This document shows positions 12,196 through 24,259 of a stretch of 64,000 nucleotides of DNA, one piece after another. Each line of letters opens with the position of its first letter. Positions within the stretch are counted from its first letter, which is position 1. The position numbers and the translations under genes are program-made. This stretch comes from Lepas anatifera (Eukaryota > Arthropoda > Thecostraca > Lepadidae): NCBI GenBank assembly GCA_034440635.1, contig JAOTON010001048.1, forward strand, positions 67,001 through 131,000, given 5' to 3'. The notes under the pieces are model-generated. The model was not told the origin of the DNA, did not search any database, and saw nothing but the letters and a program-made list of their open reading frames with translations.

Positions 12196-12643
12196 GATAG
12201 TAGATAAACTACGGGAGGCATTAAATAAGTTCAGGTGGCCCGGATCAGCTCAAGGGGCACTAAAACAGCTAATAGGGCACCAGGCAAGCTCGGAGGCATC
12301 AGACTAACTTAGAGAGTTGTATGATTAGAGAGATCATGATAAATTAGAGAGCATTATGTACAGGGGCGCAACTTTATGTTTTCGATTGGGGGGCACCCGG
12401 CTCGAAAGGGGGCCCGTACATGATGTGGGCCCGTATTTTTTAATGAAAATGTGACCGAAAAAACGTATTTTCGACCGTTTGTTGTGGAAAACTGACTGCA
12501 AAGGTTAAATAACAATTTTTAGCGCGCTATTCGTCACTGTTCCTGATTTGCACTATTTAGCCCAAAAAGTAGTCAGAAGACCCAATCTTTTGAACGAGCT
12601 GCCAAACTATGTAAGGATATTGGACAAGTAGGTGTCTACTTAC

Positions 12644-12759
12644 CGTCTTTGTCGTCCACGCGGATGCTCTCCTCCGGAGGTACAACGGGATCAGCCCCGG
12701 ACGACGCAGGAGGGATGGATGCTGGAGGGTCTTTTAGCAAACGGGATCCGGCTGATGGC
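12644..12759 (-). pseudogene. Possible captured exon of an unknown host gene
   Basis: On the minus strand a pyrimidine-rich run ending in CAG (around 12760-12780) precedes a 116-base open stretch that ends in GACG followed by a consensus donor, GTAAGT. In the open frame it reads a Pro/Ser-rich segment ending PPEESIRVDDKD. It lies inside the hAT-like element 12361-23756, so it may be a gene fragment carried by the transposon. The parent gene is not recognised, and splice-site matches alone can arise by chance. Confidence 0.22.
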
Positions 12760-12769
12760 CTGGCCGAGG

Positions 12770-13650
12770 AAGGCAATGATCAGGAAAAGAAGGATTGGAA
12801 TTACAACATTACTTTACCGTTTTGCTGGAAACTATACACATTGCACTTTTCCGAGTTAGTTTTAAATTGGGGTTTTAATTTTTGCGGTCGATAAATGAAC
12901 GTAGCTTGCAAAATACCAAAAATAGTAGTGATATGAACTACTTTAAGTGGACGCGTACGTTGCTAGAGATTAAATGCAAATATGATCGGGGTCATTTTAT
13001 AACAGTTTACAAAATTAGCAAGACGATTCTAGATTCATAGTTTACCTGAAAAATGAACAAAGTTTGGGTAGTTTTGCCAGAGCAGCCCCTCGGTATTGAA
13101 TGTTCTTTGTTTTACGCTTTTGTGCACCCGACTTATGTTTATACTGTCCAACCATTTTAACATTCACACCTGGAACGAAATCGCATTATCGCAAATAATT
13201 TGATACAAATGGAAGGTAGAGATCGAAGTGCGAAATTCCTTTATCAGCGGGGAAATCGAACCTACTGATATTTATGTTACATGATCAAGAAACCTTTTTC
13301 TGATCCATTCACCTTGCCAGTTCATGGCATTTTACAACACTGGGTACCGGTCAAGGGGTACTATGAATAGGTGGTACTGCCTATTTCCCTTTACAATCCT
13401 CATATAGGATCAGTACAAAAGGAATGGGGGCCTAACATTTCTCACGCCCCATCCATTTCTCCCCGAATGTTCCAGGAGGCATGGGACCGGCCGCACGTTG
13501 CCCCGGGAAAACCACAGGGGGCCCGCAAGCATGGCAGGGGGCCGGTTTCGGCAATAGGGAGCACGGATACACCACCTGGGGCACGAAACTGCTCACAAAT
13601 AAGGAACTCCTGCAAATACGCGACTAACACAACAGCTTCAGTTTCTGCAC
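12770..13650. other. Unique interior of the hAT-like element; no gene recognised
   Basis: Moderately AT-rich DNA with no convincing frame. From about 13440 short GGGCCC-containing phrases begin to appear and grade into array B. Confidence 0.4.
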
Positions 13651-13654
13651 GATA

Positions 13655-15120
13655 TTCTTAGACCACAAGGGGCCCAGACAGACCACATAGGGCCTGAGCA
13701 CACCAAAGGGGCCGGGCAGACCACAGGAACCCAGAAAACCATAGGACGCCGGTAAGCCCAAAAGGGGCCCGAGCAGACCACACACAGCCAGCAATTTGGC
13801 TGGACTCTGCCCGATATATGCTGGGCTTTGACTGGGCAGAGCCCGCGTACATGGGCTCAGCCCAGGTCCGGCTCCGCTCCGCCTGGGCAGAGCCCCTGGT
13901 CAAGCAAGACCGGGCTCTACCGCTCGGGCAAGTTGTCATCCCCCGACCTAATGTCGGGCTCAGCCCGAGTCTATGTGGCTCAGCTATGAGTCTTAGGGCT
14001 CGGGCAGAGCCCGGCCCAGCCCGCTCTGGGCCCGGTCGGAATTGCTGGCTGGGCAGCGGGCCCGGGCAGACCACACGGGGCCTGGACAGATGAAAGGACC
14101 CGGGCAGACCACAGGGACCCGAGCTGAACACAGGGGCCGGGCTAACCACAGAGGGGCCCCAGTCTGGAAAGTATGGCAGCAGACCCGACGAGTCCGCACC
14201 AGCCTTGTAGATTTTTCGCACCACCAGCAGCCTAAAATTCACACCAAGCATTGGTGAGAAATTTCACTGACCCGGAAATTTCTATGTTTTTACCAGTTTC
14301 TCCCTTCTCAGACCTCTGTGGGTGTTTGATTTGAGCTCCCTCGCACCATACAGCAAAAGTGGGCATTTGTTTGCTCCAAAGTTCGAACCACCCGAAGGGT
14401 GTCCGCACCACGAGATCTCGCCAAAAGTGTCATACTTTGCAGACTGGGAGGGGCCCGGGCAAACCACAGAGGGCCTGTGCAGACAAAAAGGGCCCCGAAC
14501 GGACAAAAGGGGGTCCGCAGAGGCCACACAGAGGCCCGGACAGACCAAAAGGGTTCCGGGAAAACCACAGGAGGCCCGGGCAGACCACAAGGGGCTCGAT
14601 CAGAACAAAATGGGCACTAACAGACAAGGGGTCCGTGCAGACCAAATGGGACCCGGCCAGTCTGCAAAGTATGGCAGCAGGCCAGACGAGTTGCACCAGC
14701 CATCCAAAATTATCGCACCACCAGCCTAAAAAATTCGCACCAACCTGCCATATACCAGGGAACGCAAAAAAAACGAAAAAAACAAACACATTCCTACCCA
14801 CACGATGCAATACTACCTCTCTTATTAGTTAGTTAAGGACTTTTTATAAGGCCCCCTCCTGTGTCTTCCTAACTATTCAGTCATTTTTTTTTGTTTTCAG
14901 TGCCAACTTCCTCGCACCAGTCTTGCAAATTCGCACCAGGCTGATAAAATTCGCACCACTCGCTCCTGTCTCCAAGGGCACTCGCACCGACGAGATCTCG
15001 TCGAAAATGCCATACTTTGCACACTGGGGCCCGGGCAGACCACAGGGGCCCGGACAGGCCACAGGGGGTCCGATCAGACCAATAGGGGCCCGGGATACCA
15101 CAGGGGCCCGCATGGCAAGC
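13655..15120. repeat. Minisatellite array B, about 20-bp unit
   Basis: Consensus GGGGCCCGGGCAGACCACAG, 20 bp, degenerate and interrupted by unique blocks near 13800-14040, 14170-14440 and 14650-14990. Blocks near 14185, 14690 and 14930 share TTCGCACCA.CAGCC-like text, suggesting repeated amplification of a larger unit. Frames across it are repeat read-throughs. Confidence 0.85.
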
Positions 15121-16234
15121 ATGGCAGAGGCTGGTTGCAGTTACACGAACCGCATCCATGGCAGGCCCGTCTGCATCCACAGGGTATTAACTACTGGGAG
15201 TAAGGACCCGGCTGCAGCCACCAGGGGGCGGGGCGAATGGGGTGGCCACCAGGGGGGGCGAATGGGGCAGCCACCCCTTAAACCCAAGAGCCTCTGAGGA
15301 CGAAATGCCGCCCCCAAACCCTCCCCTCCCCCAGGATGCGACGATTGGTCGCCCTTTGGGTGAAAAGTGCGCCCTTCGGGTGGCTAAGTGCCACTCTGTC
15401 CCCTGAGGCTTTGCCCCTCCCCTCCCCTTACCCAAATTCTAGATACGTCACTGGCGGCCATAGGGGGCAAAAGATTATCCAAGTCTTGGTATTTAGCCAT
15501 CAGGGGAGCCGGACAGGGGATCATCACTCATTAGGGATTTAGCCCGACAGGAGCTAATAGCAAACAATCACTTCACTTGCCATTCAACACTGCGCATCGG
15601 AGCACGATTTGGATTGACACGAAAAGCCCAAACGTAAAATCCAAATCAGAGCCTAACGAAACTTTTCCAGAGTAGACACAAGCCGATTGAATCATAAGCA
15701 TGCCAATTTTACTGTTCAAGGCAAAGTTTGTGCAAATCATTCGCCTCGGCGAATGCGACAAGAGGGCCAGGAGCATGCCTTAGCTTCCTCCGCACCGCGC
15801 TGACAAGCCCGGGAAATTAAGAGGCTACCATTCGCCGGCGGACGCACATTATTTGACCCAGATTTGACGACAAGATATGATACACTTTTTGACAGACAAA
15901 TTTAAGAGACTTAAATTTGTCTGTATTTAAAATTCCACTAGAACAAACAAAAATGGAAAACTTCATGCACATTTCTGACAAAAATGCCTAGAAATATGTC
16001 AATGAAGAAAAGTAGTGCCGGCGGAGAGATGCCAAAATAACAAACATGTCAATTTATTAAACCAGTACTTATCGGAAGGGGCCCGGCTGCGCACGGTGGG
16101 GGGGGGTGGTGAACTACGGGGGTCGTAAGCAAGGCAAGGAGCCTGGCTAGAGCCAGAGGAGGCCTGGGTAGCCCAGAGGGAGCCTGAAATTATAGCACGG
16201 GTTCCCGGATACAGCGAAGTGGGAGGAGTGGGAT
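15121..16234. other. Spacer between minisatellite arrays; no gene recognised
   Basis: Contains a short direct repeat of a GGGGCGAATGGGG block near 15230-15265 and otherwise unique sequence. No frame resembles a known protein. Confidence 0.4.
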
Positions 16235-16401
16235 CAGGGGCGGATTCAGGCCGATGGTGGGGGAGGGGGAAACGGGGCCCCAAATCGTGAAAAACATGGT
16301 TTTTGTTTGAAGAAAATCCGTAAAAATCGGTAAAATCGGGGGATTTCGGGAGGGCATCAAATTCCCCGATTTTACCTTTACCCCCTCTGGATCCGCTAGT
16401 G
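16235..16401. mobile_element. Possible small hAT-like MITE or remnant
   Basis: Begins CAGGGGCGGATTCAGG and ends CTGGATCCGCTAGTG, an imperfect inverted pair similar to the tips of the element at 61008-61386. The 8-bp flanks (AGTGGGAT and CTGTGGTT) do not match, so the ends may be decayed or wrongly paired. Confidence 0.35.
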
Positions 16402-16700
16402 CTGTGGTTCCTTGCAGACCACAGGGACACGGAAAAACCATAGGAGCCCGGGCAAATTGCAAGGGGCCGGGCAGACCGCAGGGGGCTGGGTAGACCACAG
16501 GGGGCCCGAGCAGACCACAGAGGGCCCGGGCAGACTAAAATGAGCCCAGAACGCCCACAAGGGGCGCGGGCAGACCACAGGGGCCCGGGTGGACCACACA
16601 GGACCCAGGCACACTACAAAAGCCCAGACCACCTACAAAGGCCCCGGGCAGACTAAAAGGAGCCAAGGCAGAATACAAGGAGCCCGGTTGCAGTCACAGA
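16402..16700. repeat. Minisatellite array B, second block
   Basis: Units of the GGGCCCGGGCAGACCACAG type run from about 16415 to 16700, after which the variable part of the unit changes to the array C forms. Confidence 0.8.
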
Positions 16701-16849
16701 GGAACCAAAAAGATCTCGAGACTGCCAGAAATAGGGCTCCGGATGCAGTCAAAATGGGCCTGAGAATATCGTTAGGGGCCCGTTTGCGGACACAGCGATT
16801 ATGGGTGGCCCTAAAGGGGACCGCACCCAAGCAAGCATGCCAGGGAGCC

Positions 16850-18606
16850 CGACCGCAGCCACAGCAAGCCCAGATAGACCACGGGGCCCCGCACTCACGG
16901 CAAGGGCCCGTCCGTGGCATTAGAGGACCCGCGCCTCCTGGACCACAGGGAGCCCGGTTGCAGTCACAGGTCCCGGTTGCAGTCACAGGGGGCCCGGGTG
17001 GATCACAGGCGCCCGGTTGCGGTGACAGGGGTTCGGGCGGATCACAGAGGGCCCGGTTGCAGTCATAGGAGCCCGGGTGGATAACAGGGGGCCGGGTGGA
17101 TTCCAGGGGCCGGTTGCAGTCACAGGTGGCCCGGTTGGACCACAGGGAATCCGTTTGCAGTCACAGGGGGCCCGGCTGGATCTCAGGGGGCCCGGTTGCA
17201 GTCAAAGAGGGCCCGTGTGGACCACAGGGGGCCCAGGATGGATCACAGGGGCCCCAGGTGGATTACAGGGGGCCCGATTGTAGTCACAGGGAGCCCGGGT
17301 GGATCAAAGGGGGCCCGGTTGCAGTCACAGGGGGCCCGGGTGGATCATAGTGGGCCCGGGTGGATCATAGTAGGCCCGGGTGGATCACAAAGGGCCCGGT
17401 TGCAGTCATAGGGGGCCCGGTTGCAGTCACAGAGTGCCTGGTTGCAGTCACAGGGGCCCCGGGTGGATCACAGATGGCCCGGTTGCAGTCACAGGGGGCC
17501 CGGGTGTATCACAGGGGGCCAGGGTGGATCATAGGGGGCCCGGTTGTAATTACAGGGGCCCGGGTGGATCACATGGGACCCGGTTGTAGTCACAGGGGAC
17601 CCGAGTGGATTACAGGGGGCCGGTTGCAGTCACAGGGGCCCGGTTGCAGTCACAGAGTGCCTGGTTGCAGTCACAGGGGCACCGGGTGGATCACAGATGG
17701 CCCGGTTGCAGTCACAGGGGGCCCGGGTGTATCACAAGGGGCCCGGGTGGATCATAGGGGCCCGGTTGTAATTACAGGAGCCCGGGTGGATCACATGGGG
17801 CCCGGTTGTAGTCACAGGGGGCCCGAGTGGATTACAGGGGGCCCGGTTGGAGTCACATGGGCCCGGGTGGATCATATGGGGCCCGGTTATAATTACAGGG
17901 CGCCTGGGTGGATCACAGAGGGCCCGGTTGCAGTCGCAGGGGACCGGGTGGATCGCAGAGGGCCCGGTTGCAGTCACAGGGGCCTCGGTGGATCACAGTT
18001 GGCTCTGTCCCAGTCACAGGGGGCCCGGGTGTATCACAGGGGCCCGGGTGGATGATAGGGGGCCCGGTTGTAATCACAGGCGGCCCGGGTGTATCACAGG
18101 GGTCCGGGTGGATGATAGGGGCCCGGTTGTAATCACAGGGAGCCCGGGTGGATTACAGGGGGCCCGGTTGCAGTCACAGGTGGGCCGGGTGGATCACAGA
18201 TGGCCCGGTTGTAGTCACAGGGAGCCCGGGTGGATGACAGGGGGCCCGGTTGCAGTCACAGGGGCCCGGGTGGATCACAGGGGGCCCGGCTGGATCACAG
18301 GGGCCCGGTTGCAGTCACAGGGGTGCGGGTGGATCAAAGAGGGGCCCGGTTGCAGTCACAGGGGGCCGGATAGATCACAGGGGGCCCGGCTGCAGTCACA
18401 GTAGGCCCGGGTGGATTACAGGGGGGCCCGGTTGCAGTCCCCAGGGGGCCCGGGTGGATCACAGAGGGCCCGGTTGGATGACAGGGAGGCCCGAGACTGC
18501 CGGAATTAGGGACCCGGCTGCAGTCAAAGTGGGCCTGAAAAATATCGTTAGGGGCCCGGTTGCGGACACCGAGGTTAATGGTGGCCCACAGGGCACCCGT
18601 AAGCAT
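16850..18606. repeat. Minisatellite array C, two interspersed 20/21-bp unit types
   Basis: Two unit types alternate irregularly: GGGGCCCGGGTGGATCACAG and a 21-bp form with GGTTGCAGTCACAG as its variable half. Several multi-unit blocks recur (for example 17430-17600 and 17650-17830), showing higher-order amplification. The array resumes at 23572 after a LINE insertion. The long + strand frames here (such as 17360-18055 and 17847-18404) are repeat read-throughs. Confidence 0.9.
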
Positions 18607-18870
18607 GCCAGGGAGCCTGGCCTCTTTTTTTCTTTTTTTTTATGGTCGCCACGGCTTCCGCCGGGGGGTATATTTGACATTTCACATACATGTTTCAAGA
18701 ACACTGAACTCGTTATACTTTTGTAAGTTCACTTGCGTATTCACAATACATCACACCACATAACAATGAGCAATCTTTACATCAGCTCAGGGAAATCGTG
18801 CGTAGTTTTTATTTGAAGTGTGTTGTGAGTGTTTGGGTGTAGGTGTGTGTGTGTGGGTGTTAGCATGCGT

Positions 18871-19046
<176 letters not shown>

Positions 19047-19171
19047 ATCAGTTCTCTGTATATTGATCTAAAAGGATGCCTTGTGTGGGTTTCTCTATAG
19101 TATTTCGCCAGAATATTTCATTGGACACTTTCTTCATATTTCTAAGAATTGTTAATGTATCCGGCTGAAGT

Positions 19172-21969
19172 CTAAATCTGCCTGTTAGAGAGGACATGTC
19201 TGCCCATTTGTCCCCATTTTTCGTCGAATTCAGAGTTTCTGTCTCGTTTCCTTGCAATTAGTTCTTCCTTATCGGCTTCAAGTCGTAAGTAATTGATAAA
19301 ATGTGCCATGGTTGGTTGTTGTTTTTTTAGACGGGCTTTAAATATGATCAATTTTGCGACGGTAGCTAATAGCACTTCAATTTTTTTGCAGTATTCGAGG
19401 CAAGGAAGGAACCAATCAGACTTCTGAAAACGATACATGACATTATATTCATCGAATAGCTTCGTTTTTATATTCTGAATAAAGATTTGAGTTTTTGGGC
19501 ACGACCAGAACAAGTGTTCCAAGGTTTCAATTGAATTGGTACAAAAAGTACATAACGCTGTTTCAGATCTCCCTATTGAGTGAAGGTATCTATTGGTTGC
19601 TATTATGCGCGATATTACTTTATAATGGAAGGATTGCAAATAAGTGTTTTTTGTTGTTGTCTGTATAGTGTACATACTCCCTACATAGGGCGATTCTATT
19701 CCATCGTGTTTCCATCTGTTTATCCACTGTTGTTGAGAGAGGTTGTACTTTGTTTTTAAATCCGTAATAAATTCTTGATAAGCTAGCTTGTTAGTTTTTA
19801 CATTTTTACTGATGAGTGCAATTTGGTAGGGCAAGGCTGGTTGAGGGAATTTCAGGTTGGTTGCGCATTGTTGCACGCTACTTGGCAGTCCTCCAATTAA
19901 TGATTGGTAGCAGAGAAAAGTCATAGGTATGTTATACATTCTTTGTAGTTCGGTTTGCGTGTAAGGCCTCGCGGTGTCAGTGTTTATGAGGTCGCCGATA
20001 AATCGGAGACCCTTTTCATCCCATTTTTTGACAATAGTAGTTTTAAACTTAGTAAAATTAGAGAACCATAGTTTACTGGTCAATATTTCTTCATCTGGAG
20101 GTTCGTAAAGTCGGATAAATTCCGACCAAGAGAATAATACTTCCGACCAAAATTGATTTTGTAGCGTTTTCGCTATTTTCTTCAGTTTTATCTCACCGTA
20201 GGTAAGTAATTGCAGCACAGGAGGCAAGTTACGCTTTATAAGAAACGCCCATTCCTGTTTTGATGTATATAAACGTTTTATCCATCCTATTTTTAAGCTC
20301 TTGATAAAAGATGCTAGGTCTGTAACATGTAGGCCATCATACATTGCTTTTTGCGTCAATTTGGCACGTTTCACTGGATCATTTCTATTATTCCAAAGAA
20401 AGTCATGGATAATTTTTTCCAGCTCCTTTATGGTTTTTTGGGATGGTGTTGCGAGTGAGATGAAAATATGAACTAATTTAGAAATTAACAAGGATTTTAT
20501 AACGGTGACCTTTCCTATCAGTGTTAAATTTCGTCTTTTCCACTGTATGATTTCCCGTCGAATAGACTCAATTTTATCGGTCAAATTATTATCGGTTATT
20601 AAACTATTTGTTTTGTTGAATCTTATGCCTAAGATCTTCAATTCGTTGACGAATGTAATACCCGAAGCATCGTTTAACGTTGCACTTGTTGGTCCGATGG
20701 GTAGACATTTTGTTTTGCTTATGTTTAGCTTCAGGTTGGAATAATTTGAGAAGCTTCTTAATTCGCCAACAACTGCTCTTAAGGAAGATGCGTCTGCTTT
20801 GACAAAAGTTATTAAATCATCGGCGTATTGAGAGACGCGAACCTCTGCTCCTGTTCCAAGTCGGATTCCAGTGAGCTGTGTTGACGTTTTTAGTTGAGAG
20901 GCGAGTGGTTCTACCACTAAATTAAACAAATATCCGCTGGCTGGGTCGCCTTGTCTGATACCTTGACTTAAATAAATTTTTTCTCCTAAATATCCATCAA
21001 GCAAAATTCGACAAAAATTTCCAGAATTCAGATACAATAAGTTGATCAGCGATCTAAATTGTGGTCCAAAGTTATAGGAAACCAAACTTTGCTCTAAGAA
21101 GGTCCAGGAAACAGACTCGAACGCTGCTTCAAAATCCGCCGCTAGGATAAGGCCACATTGTTTCTCCTTGTTTAGATAGTCAATAACGTCATAAACAAGC
21201 CTCGTGTTTTCTCCTAGATATCTGCCTTTAATGTATGCTGACTGAGTTGACGAGATAAGAGTTTCCATGACGCTCTTAAGCCTATTTGCAATGGCGGCAG
21301 AAATAATTTTGAAGTCAGTATTTAACAAAGATATAGGCCTCCATCCCTTCAGAGACTGTCCGTCTTGGCCTGGCTTTGGAATTAATGTAACTATGCCTTC
21401 TCGAAATGAATTACACGTGTTACCTTGCGTTATGTTGTTGTTAAGGACCCTTAAAAGGAAGGGGCCTAGGAACGTCCAGAATTGTTTGAAGAAAGGTGCT
21501 GTAAAGCCGTTTACACCTGGAGACCTTCCTTTTTCATGTTGTTCAATGCTTGTGCAAGTTCGTTCAGGGTTATTGGTTTCTCTAGTTCCAGTTTCTGATC
21601 ATAGCTTAATTTATTTTCAATTTTGTTTTCCAGAAACGTAGAAATATTCATAGTGACATTTGATCCGGTATATTTGTCCGATAGATGATTAGAGAATTCT
21701 TTCAAAATCTCTCGCTTATTAGTGATGAGTTGATCTCCTTTTTGTAAACAATTTATTGATTTTCGAATTGCGTTTCTTTTTTCAAGAGAAAGAAAATATT
21801 TTGAACATTTCTCCCCTTCCTCATGCCATGCTACTCTGGATCGAGTAATAAGCCCCTGGATTTTTGGCTCCCGTATTTTCTCTAGTCTGTCTCTTGCTCT
21901 TGCTAAATCATTATACGTTTTTGAATCTTTATTTGGAATTAGCTTTTCTAACCGTTCAATTTCGTGCAT
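19172..21969 (-). pseudogene. LINE reverse transcriptase region, frameshifted
   Basis: The frame 21511-21969 encodes the region before the polymerase; coding then continues in another frame whose longest open part is 19172-21328 (718 codons). Conserved blocks include RPISLL before the start Met, AADFEAAFESVSW, GIRQGDPASGYLF and the catalytic QYADDLITF. Near the C-terminus CTFC..SIETLEHLFWSC is the zinc-finger motif common in L1-group LINEs. The shift near 21530 lies just before the conserved SPG motif. It acts by target-primed reverse transcription in related elements. Because the domain continues across the break, a one-base indel is the simplest explanation. Confidence 0.9.
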
Positions 21970-22964
21970 TATTTTATTTTCCTCATTCTTTTTCCCCGTA
22001 TCTTGCGTTTGGAGTAGCGTACAGTTTGCCCCCGAATCATCATTAGAAGTGTTTCATAAAACAGATTAACATCAATGCTGAGTTCTATTTGGGAAAAGTG
22101 CAATGGGTTTGCTAGGAACTCTGCTGTATAAATCGGAAGTGCGTACTGGTTGATTTGTTCCTTTATGCAGTCTGTTATACATGTTATATAACTAGGATCA
22201 TCCAGGAGACTTTCGTTAAACTTCCAAAGTCCTGGCCCTCTTTTAAGAGTTGGCTCTCTAATAGACCAGGTGACTCTGCAGTGGTCAGTTCTATATGCAG
22301 GAACAATTTCACAATGGTTTATGTTTTTTATCAGTTCATTGTTTATGAACACCATGTCCAACCTACCATATTTTAATGGATTTGGTCTAGACCAAGTAAA
22401 CTGATTTTCGTGGGGATGCCGATTACGCCATAAGTCAATAAGATTATATTTTTCGATGGTATGAAGAAAACGACGTTTTGCATTTCTGTTACTTTCGTGA
22501 ATATAGTTCGAGTCTTTCTGGAGGTCGATAACAAAATTCCAGTCCCCGGCAGCTACTAGATTTTCAGGCACCATTGATTCAATGCATCCTTCTAGTTCGT
22601 CGTAAAATTCGGGGTTATCTTCATTTGGGCCATAAACGCTAACTAAGGTATACATATTTCCACGTATCTGACAATTTAAAGCTTTAAAGTTACCGTTTGG
22701 GCCCTCAGTTTCCGATACAATTTCGTGCGGCAACGTATGTCTGATAAGAATTGAAGTGCCTCTACTCAAATTTGACTTGCAGGCATGGTAACATTTGCCT
22801 TTCCACAAAAGGTCAAAATACGGCACTGAACGTTTAGTGAGGTGAGTATCTTGTAAGAATATGACATCACATGCAGAATTTTTCAAAAAATCGACGACGT
22901 CACGTCTTTTCTGCTGTGAGGCGAGTCCTCTACAATTCATAGTCATGAATCTTAAATTAGACAT
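21969..22964 (-). CDS. LINE APE-type endonuclease domain
   Basis: A 331-codon frame starting MSNLRFMTMNCRGLAS. It carries the exonuclease-endonuclease-phosphatase hallmarks: N-terminal NCRGL, FLQDTHL (Mg-binding acid), SVYGPNEDN, AAGDWNFV, RLDMVFIN and YRTDHCRV (catalytic His). This is the nickase that opens target DNA for LINE integration. Its stop overlaps the next start as TAATG, joining it to the reverse transcriptase frame. In L1/Tx1 elements both domains sit in one protein, so this junction is more likely a mutation in an A-rich run than true translational coupling. Confidence 0.9.
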   Translation of the reverse strand: MSNLRFMTMNCRGLASQQKRRDVVDFLKNSACDVIFLQDTHLTKRSVPYFDLLWKGKCYHACKSNLSRGTSILIRHTLPHEIVSETEGPNGNFKALNCQIRGNMYTLVSVYGPNEDNPEFYDELEGCIESMVPENLVAAGDWNFVIDLQKDSNYIHESNRNAKRRFLHTIEKYNLIDLWRNRHPHENQFTWSRPNPLKYGRLDMVFINNELIKNINHCEIVPAYRTDHCRVTWSIREPTLKRGPGLWKFNESLLDDPSYITCITDCIKEQINQYALPIYTAEFLANPLHFSQIELSIDVNLFYETLLMMIRGQTVRYSKRKIRGKRMRKIK

Positions 22965-23571
22965 GTGTGTATTGTGTGAAGTCTAGCTCGGAACACATTC
23001 AAAGAAAGCAGTAACCAATTGGGACGCTTTGTACTAATGTTAATACTATAAACATATTGTTTGCATGAGATGGATGATAGTGAGATGTGTTTTGTTTGAT
23101 GTGTATTTGTTGTGTCATGCGTGTTTGGTGTGTTGGATATAGGGGTCTCTACCGTAACTGCACGATCGTCACCTATAACTAGTCTGCTACACAAAAGCTG
23201 CCCGCCTGGCAGCACCAAGCACCAATATCCGCTCACTGCCATCTGTCCTCACAAACGGTACGAACTGTACCCGGACGCGTAATAACAGTACATGAGCGCA
23301 TCTAACGCCTTCCGCTTAGCTTGCTATCAGATAACTATGTAGTACTTTGGAGGCTATCTACTGTAGCTTTCTGCTTCCCGCAGGCGCTTTACGTTAATTA
23401 TATGCTGATATATCAGAAGCACAACAAAAATAACAAAAATAAATCACTAACCGAAGAATATACCAGAAAAGGCGCTGACATATTGGAACATAATCATGAC
23501 ATGTCATATTACAGCATAATCTAGAAAATCGTTAAGCAAAAGTCTAACAAGCCCACCTATCAGACGCTGAG
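22965..23571 (-). other. 5' leader of the L1/Tx1-type LINE
   Basis: Lies between the endonuclease start and the upstream target duplication. A 96-codon frame (22952-23242) is not recognised. No CCHC or RRM-type ORF1 is visible, so the element either lost ORF1 or is of a type without it. Confidence 0.5.
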
Positions 23572-23756
23572 GCCAGGGAGCCTGGCCTCAGCCAAAGCTA
23601 GCCCAAGTAGACCACTGGGGCCCGGAATCGTGGCAGGGGTCCGGCTCTGTCCGCAGGGGCCCGCAACTTGGGATTGGGGGGCTCGTCGGGTCATTGGGGG
23701 CTTCTCCGAGTACTGGGGGGCTCGTGCCCCCAAATATATGGAAACTTGCGCCCCTG

Positions 23757-24105
23757 ATTATATAGGTTCAGAAGGCACAATTATTTTCTCAGGGGGGGAG
23801 GGGGCACCAAATTGACTACGAGGGCATCAGATCGGCTCAGAGAGCACATGATCAGCTCAAAGGGCCAAGACCAGCGCTCAGGGGGCACCAGATGAGCTCA
23901 AGGGGCACCAGATAAGCTCCGCTCGTACGATTATTGGCGATGATGAGGCATTATCTGGAAACGGATTGCGTGCCTATACTCTTCCCCGGTGCTTGGAAAG
24001 GCGACAGAATGCCCTAACTGACCAAAAAGGCACCTACCTAATTGTCAAACAATAGCTTACATCGCTAAATGCAGTCTAGTTCCATCTCGGCTCAACGGCG
24101 TAGGG
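23757..24105. repeat. Continuation of array A and split module copy 3
   Basis: Resumes the GGGGCACCAGATCAGCTCA minisatellite that was cut at 12360, then enters the 285-bp module at 23924 (CGTACGATTATTGGCG). The module is itself cut at 24105 and continues at 30637. Confidence 0.85.
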
Positions 24106-24240
24106 CATAGGCGTAGGAACTGGGGGGCCAGGGGGCCACTGGCCCGCCCACTTTTCTGTGATGGGCCCCCGCAACGGAGGTAAGAATATCAACAACTGTA
24201 ATATCAAGCGAGAAACTCAAACTGGCCCGATAGCTTGCCC
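24106..24240. repeat. Subterminal repeat of the hAT-like element, copy 1
   Basis: Matches 29468-29595 in the same orientation: tip-like start, then GGGCCCCCGCAACG, ATCA.CAACTGTAATAT and CCGATAGCTTG. The second copy is inside the same element, after the right half of array D. Confidence 0.75.
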
Positions 24241-24259
24241 CGTAACCCCGTTAAAATTA

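Larger units (their letters stand above)
10256..12352. repeat. Minisatellite array A, about 20-bp unit, left part
   Basis: Degenerate tandem repeat with consensus GGGGCACCAGATCAGCTCAG (20 bp). The right part is organised in higher-order units of about 518 bp, judged from the position of CGTACGATTAT at 11390 and 11908. Each higher-order unit holds about 230 bp of minisatellite plus a 285-bp non-repetitive module (11390-11672 and 11908-12195). The array continues at 23757 after an 11.4-kb insertion. Confidence 0.85.

Noticed and set aside
17360..18404. Long + strand frames of 185-231 codons rich in Gly, Pro and His
   Set aside because: They are read-throughs of the 20/21-bp minisatellite C; several overlapping frames on both strands are equally open.
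10256..18606. CRISPR-like arrangement of constant and variable blocks
   Set aside because: Eukaryotic context, variable halves are shared by many units, no cas genes and no unique spacers; these are minisatellites.
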